Shown: piece by piece, positions 17,205 to 18,213 of the stretch
How positions within the stretch are numbered: the stretch's first letter is position 1
Layout: each line of letters begins with the position of its first letter
Assembly (NCBI GenBank): GCA_002430125.1
Contig: DJBQ01000179.1
Location: forward strand, 1-18,213
DNA from: Rhodobacterales bacterium UBA5972
GTDB taxonomy: Bacteria > Pseudomonadota > Alphaproteobacteria > Rhodobacterales > Rhodobacteraceae
DNA length: 18,213 nt
Direction of reading: 5' to 3'
Position numbers and translations under genes: made by a program
Notes under the pieces: generated by a model
What the model was told of the DNA's origin: nothing
The model's input: only the letters and a program-made list of their open reading frames with translations
Databases searched by the model: none

Positions 17205-17593
17205 ATATTGGTCAAGTCGCCGAGCAGGCGGGGCTGCCTGCAAAAACCATCCGGTATTACGAGGACATCAATCTGATATCACCGCTGCGCGACGGCAACG
17301 GCTATCGGGTTTTTCGCGACTCTGATCTGCACAAACTGGTGTTTCTAAGCCGCGCAAGGTCGCTTGGCTTTTCGATTGAGGAATGCCGGACATTGCTTGC
17401 GCTTTACGGCGACAAAGACCGGGCGAGTGGGGATGTGAAAGCGGTGGCGCAGCAACATCTGCACCAGATTGAAGCGAAAATTCTGGAGTTGCAGGCGATG
17501 CGCGGAACTTTGTCCGAGCTTATCAACGGCTGCGCTGGGGATCACCGGCCCGATTGTCCGATCCTGAAAGGTCTGGCCGCACCGCTGGCTTGA
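17201..17593 (+). CDS. cueR: Cu(I)-responsive MerR-family regulator (CueR/HmrR)
   Basis: MerR-family copper sensor, 130 aa. An N-terminal helix-turn-helix ([21 protein letters not shown]) is followed by the wing, a long dimerisation helix (about 80-108) and a metal-binding loop. The loop has Cys111 and Cys119 separated by seven residues (CAGDHRPDC), the spacing that gives CueR its linear Cu(I) site. Proteins of this kind activate copA by distorting a promoter with a 19-base spacer, which is present at 14671-14701. The start codon overlaps the copA stop (ATGA), so the regulator is made from the copA transcript, giving positive feedback. Alphaproteobacterial orthologues are often called HmrR. 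Confidence 0.93.
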   Translation: MNIGQVAEQAGLPAKTIRYYEDINLISPLRDGNGYRVFRDSDLHKLVFLSRARSLGFSIEECRTLLALYGDKDRASGDVKAVAQQHLHQIEAKILELQAMRGTLSELINGCAGDHRPDCPILKGLAAPLA

Positions 17594-17643
17594 CAGGTGC
17601 AGGGTTGGGTTGCAGGTTTGCGGGGCCAATCAAGGAAGCTGAT

Positions 17644-18213
17644 ATGACCCAAACTTTTCCGATCTTTCAGTTGGCGGAATTTGAAAATGCCGAACCAGCC
17701 ATACGCCAAAAGATGGCCGATGAATTGGACCGGACCTGTCGGGAAACCGGGTTTCTGGCGGTCGGGGATCACGGGGTTTCACAGACCGTTATTGATGGGA
17801 TTTGGTCTGAAGTTTCGGCCTTCTTTGCCCAGCCAGCCCAAGTCAAACAACATGCCCGCGCGCCTTATGCGGGCTATCCTTACGGCTATCTTGGCCCGGG
17901 TGCCGAGGCATTGGCTGCGTCACGCGGGCAGGTAACGCCGCCCGATCTGAAGGAAAGTTTCAATGGCGGCCCGCCGGAAACGCCCAAAGACGAGGCCGAT
18001 CCCCAGGCGCTGGCATTTTGTTATGCCGATACGATTTGGCCGCCGGACAGACCGCAGTTTCGCGCCGCATGGCTGGCCTATTACGCTGAGATGGAACGGC
18101 TTGCTGCACGGATCATGGCGGCTTTTGCGGCGGCGCTGAACCTGCCGGATAAGTTTTTTGCGCCATTTATTGACGCGCCGATTTCGGCATTGCGGGCGCT
18201 GAATTATCCGGCG
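17644..18213 (+). CDS. Isopenicillin N synthase-like Fe(II)/2-oxoglutarate oxygenase (partial, runs off the window)
   Basis: 5' part of a non-haem iron oxygenase gene: 190 codons with no stop before the window ends. The N-terminal DIOX_N-type region is recognisable. It opens with FPIFQLAEF, then has the helix ending CRETGFLAVGDHGVS (about 33-46), followed by an FFAQP segment near 60-64 and the GYPYGYLGPG stretch near 77-86, in the order seen in isopenicillin N synthase-like and plant-type 2OG dioxygenases. The catalytic HxD...H triad would lie beyond the edge, so activity cannot be judged. The ATG at 17644 has AGGAAG five bases upstream (17633-17638). It follows cueR by 50 bases on the same strand, but a functional link to copper is not evident. 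The substrate is unknown. Confidence 0.8.
   Translation, partial: MTQTFPIFQLAEFENAEPAIRQKMADELDRTCRETGFLAVGDHGVSQTVIDGIWSEVSAFFAQPAQVKQHARAPYAGYPYGYLGPGAEALAASRGQVTPPDLKESFNGGPPETPKDEADPQALAFCYADTIWPPDRPQFRAAWLAYYAEMERLAARIMAAFAAALNLPDKFFAPFIDAPISALRALNYPA

Overview
The window is gene-dense, GC-rich (about 60% by eye) bacterial chromosome. A TAXI-type TRAP transporter, a copA-cueR pair with the regulator downstream, many short overlaps between genes and the general protein style point to an alphaproteobacterium, most likely of the Rhodobacteraceae/Roseobacter type. That placement is inference; no rRNA, tRNA or other marker gene is present.

The layout is two divergent blocks around a 167-base intergenic region (8553-8719). 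The left block (34-8552, minus strand) reads as one tightly packed operon of seven genes. In order of transcription they are a TAXI solute-binding protein, a fused TRAP permease, an IclR-family regulator, an ACMSD-like amidohydrolase/decarboxylase, an NAD(P)-dependent aldehyde dehydrogenase, a UbiH/PheA-type FAD monooxygenase and a TauE/SafE-family exporter. Gaps are 3-10 bases, and several genes overlap by 4-8 bases. The right block (8720-12913, plus strand) starts with a ThDP-dependent decarboxylase/acetolactate-synthase-like enzyme. It continues with a RidA-family imine deaminase, a DadA-like FAD amine/amino-acid oxidase and an Asp/Glu-racemase/maleate-isomerase-superfamily protein.

Together these look like an uptake-plus-catabolism locus for an unknown organic acid, possibly aromatic and nitrogen-containing. 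Two readings fit. In the first, an amino acid is oxidised to an imine (DadA-like), hydrolysed to a 2-oxo acid (RidA), decarboxylated to an aldehyde (ThDP enzyme), oxidised to a carboxylate (ALDH) and hydroxylated (FAD monooxygenase). In the second, the amidohydrolase, ALDH and RidA correspond to the decarboxylase, dehydrogenase and deaminase of the 2-aminomuconate branch of 3-hydroxyanthranilate degradation. No ring-cleavage dioxygenase is visible, so neither reading is proven.

After the right block comes a membrane-anchored FMN-binding glutamate-synthase-like gene (13022-14632). It is intact except for one in-frame amber codon at 13373-13375. Next is a copper module: a CueR-type promoter with a 19-base spacer, a two-MBD copper P1B-ATPase (copA) and an overlapping cueR/hmrR regulator. 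The window ends inside an isopenicillin-N-synthase-like oxygenase gene (17644 to the edge). I see no CRISPR array, insertion sequence, tRNA or rRNA, and no non-coding stretch longer than 300 bases.
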